Shown here: piece after piece, positions 28,812 to 28,864 of the stretch
Position numbering within the stretch: the first letter of the stretch is position 1
How the letters are laid out: each line of letters begins with the position of its first letter
From: Glomus cerebriforme
Taxonomy: Eukaryota > Glomeromycota > Glomeromycetes > Glomerales > Glomeraceae
Direction of reading: 5' to 3'
Assembly: GCA_003550305.1 (NCBI GenBank)
Contig: QKYT01000461.1
Location: 67,990-96,853, forward strand
DNA length: 28,864 bases
Program-made: the position numbers and the translations under genes
Notes under the pieces: model-generated
What the model was told of the DNA's origin: nothing
Database searches by the model: none
The model's input: only the letters and a program-made list of their open reading frames with translations

Positions 28812-28864
28812 GGAAGGATAAAATTATAAAGAAAATAAAGGAAGGATAAAATTATAAAGAAAAT
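28812..28864. repeat. Short tandem duplication at window end
   Basis: The 25-base word beginning GGAAGGATAAAATTATAAAG occurs at 28812-28836 and again, exactly, at 28840-28864, a period of 28. It is cut by the window end, so the number of copies is unknown. Confidence 0.8.

Noticed and set aside
1..28864. CRISPR arrays, bacterial operons, Shine-Dalgarno sites
   Set aside because: Spliced genes, AATAAA signals and fungal gene families show eukaryotic nuclear DNA; no regularly spaced short repeats were seen.

Overview
The window looks like a piece of an AT-rich fungal nuclear genome, most probably an arbuscular mycorrhizal fungus of the Rhizophagus type (Glomeromycotina). The basis is: short GT-AG introns of 69-81 nt, very low GC, stand-alone Sel1-repeat proteins with a conserved leader, BTB-BACK-TLDc genes, an orphan leader exon of the expanded Glomeromycete kinase family, a decayed Helitron and many small inverted-repeat elements. 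The assignment is inference from family content; no marker gene fixes the species. One base is undetermined (n at 320).

Four genes appear intact. They are a Sel1-repeat protein at 1792-3012 (+), a five-exon cytochrome P450 at 12729-14606 (-) whose spliced product is 524 aa, a two-exon BTB-BACK-TLDc protein at 15666-17147 (+, 468 aa) divergent from the P450, and a 600-aa Sel1-repeat protein at 24057-25859 (+) built from 36-residue repeats.

Most of the rest is wreckage of expanded families and mobile DNA. A degenerate autonomous Helitron (Rep plus PIF1-like helicase) lies on the minus strand at about 3633-7453, with its Walker A segment deleted. Gene relics are a kinase-leader exon (8256-8411), a SPRY-like exon broken only by stop codons (10819-11323), a BACK-TLDc relic (17941-18620), a PD-(D/E)XK-like gene in several frames (19952-20720), a BTB-BACK relic (21190-21935) and a Sel1 scrap (26660-26830). 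A short degenerate copy of nuclear 18S rRNA sits at 9417-9505.

Repeats include a 0.65-0.75 kb direct repeat at 1-652 and 11742-12489, and a monomer-array element present once in each orientation (8807-9076 on +, 28545-28810 on -). There are also five TIR elements (678-992, 10002-10205, 19288-19433, 19663-19805, 23724-23903) and a 335-bp fold-back element with 49-bp arms (23121-23455).

The genes do not form an operon or an obvious pathway. The picture is a transposon-dense, gene-family-rich accessory region where Sel1, BTB/TLDc and kinase family members are born and decay. I found no clear new system. The most unusual items are the 18S rRNA relic beside a monomer-array element, the monomer element itself, the fold-back element and the P450 with a non-canonical I-helix motif.
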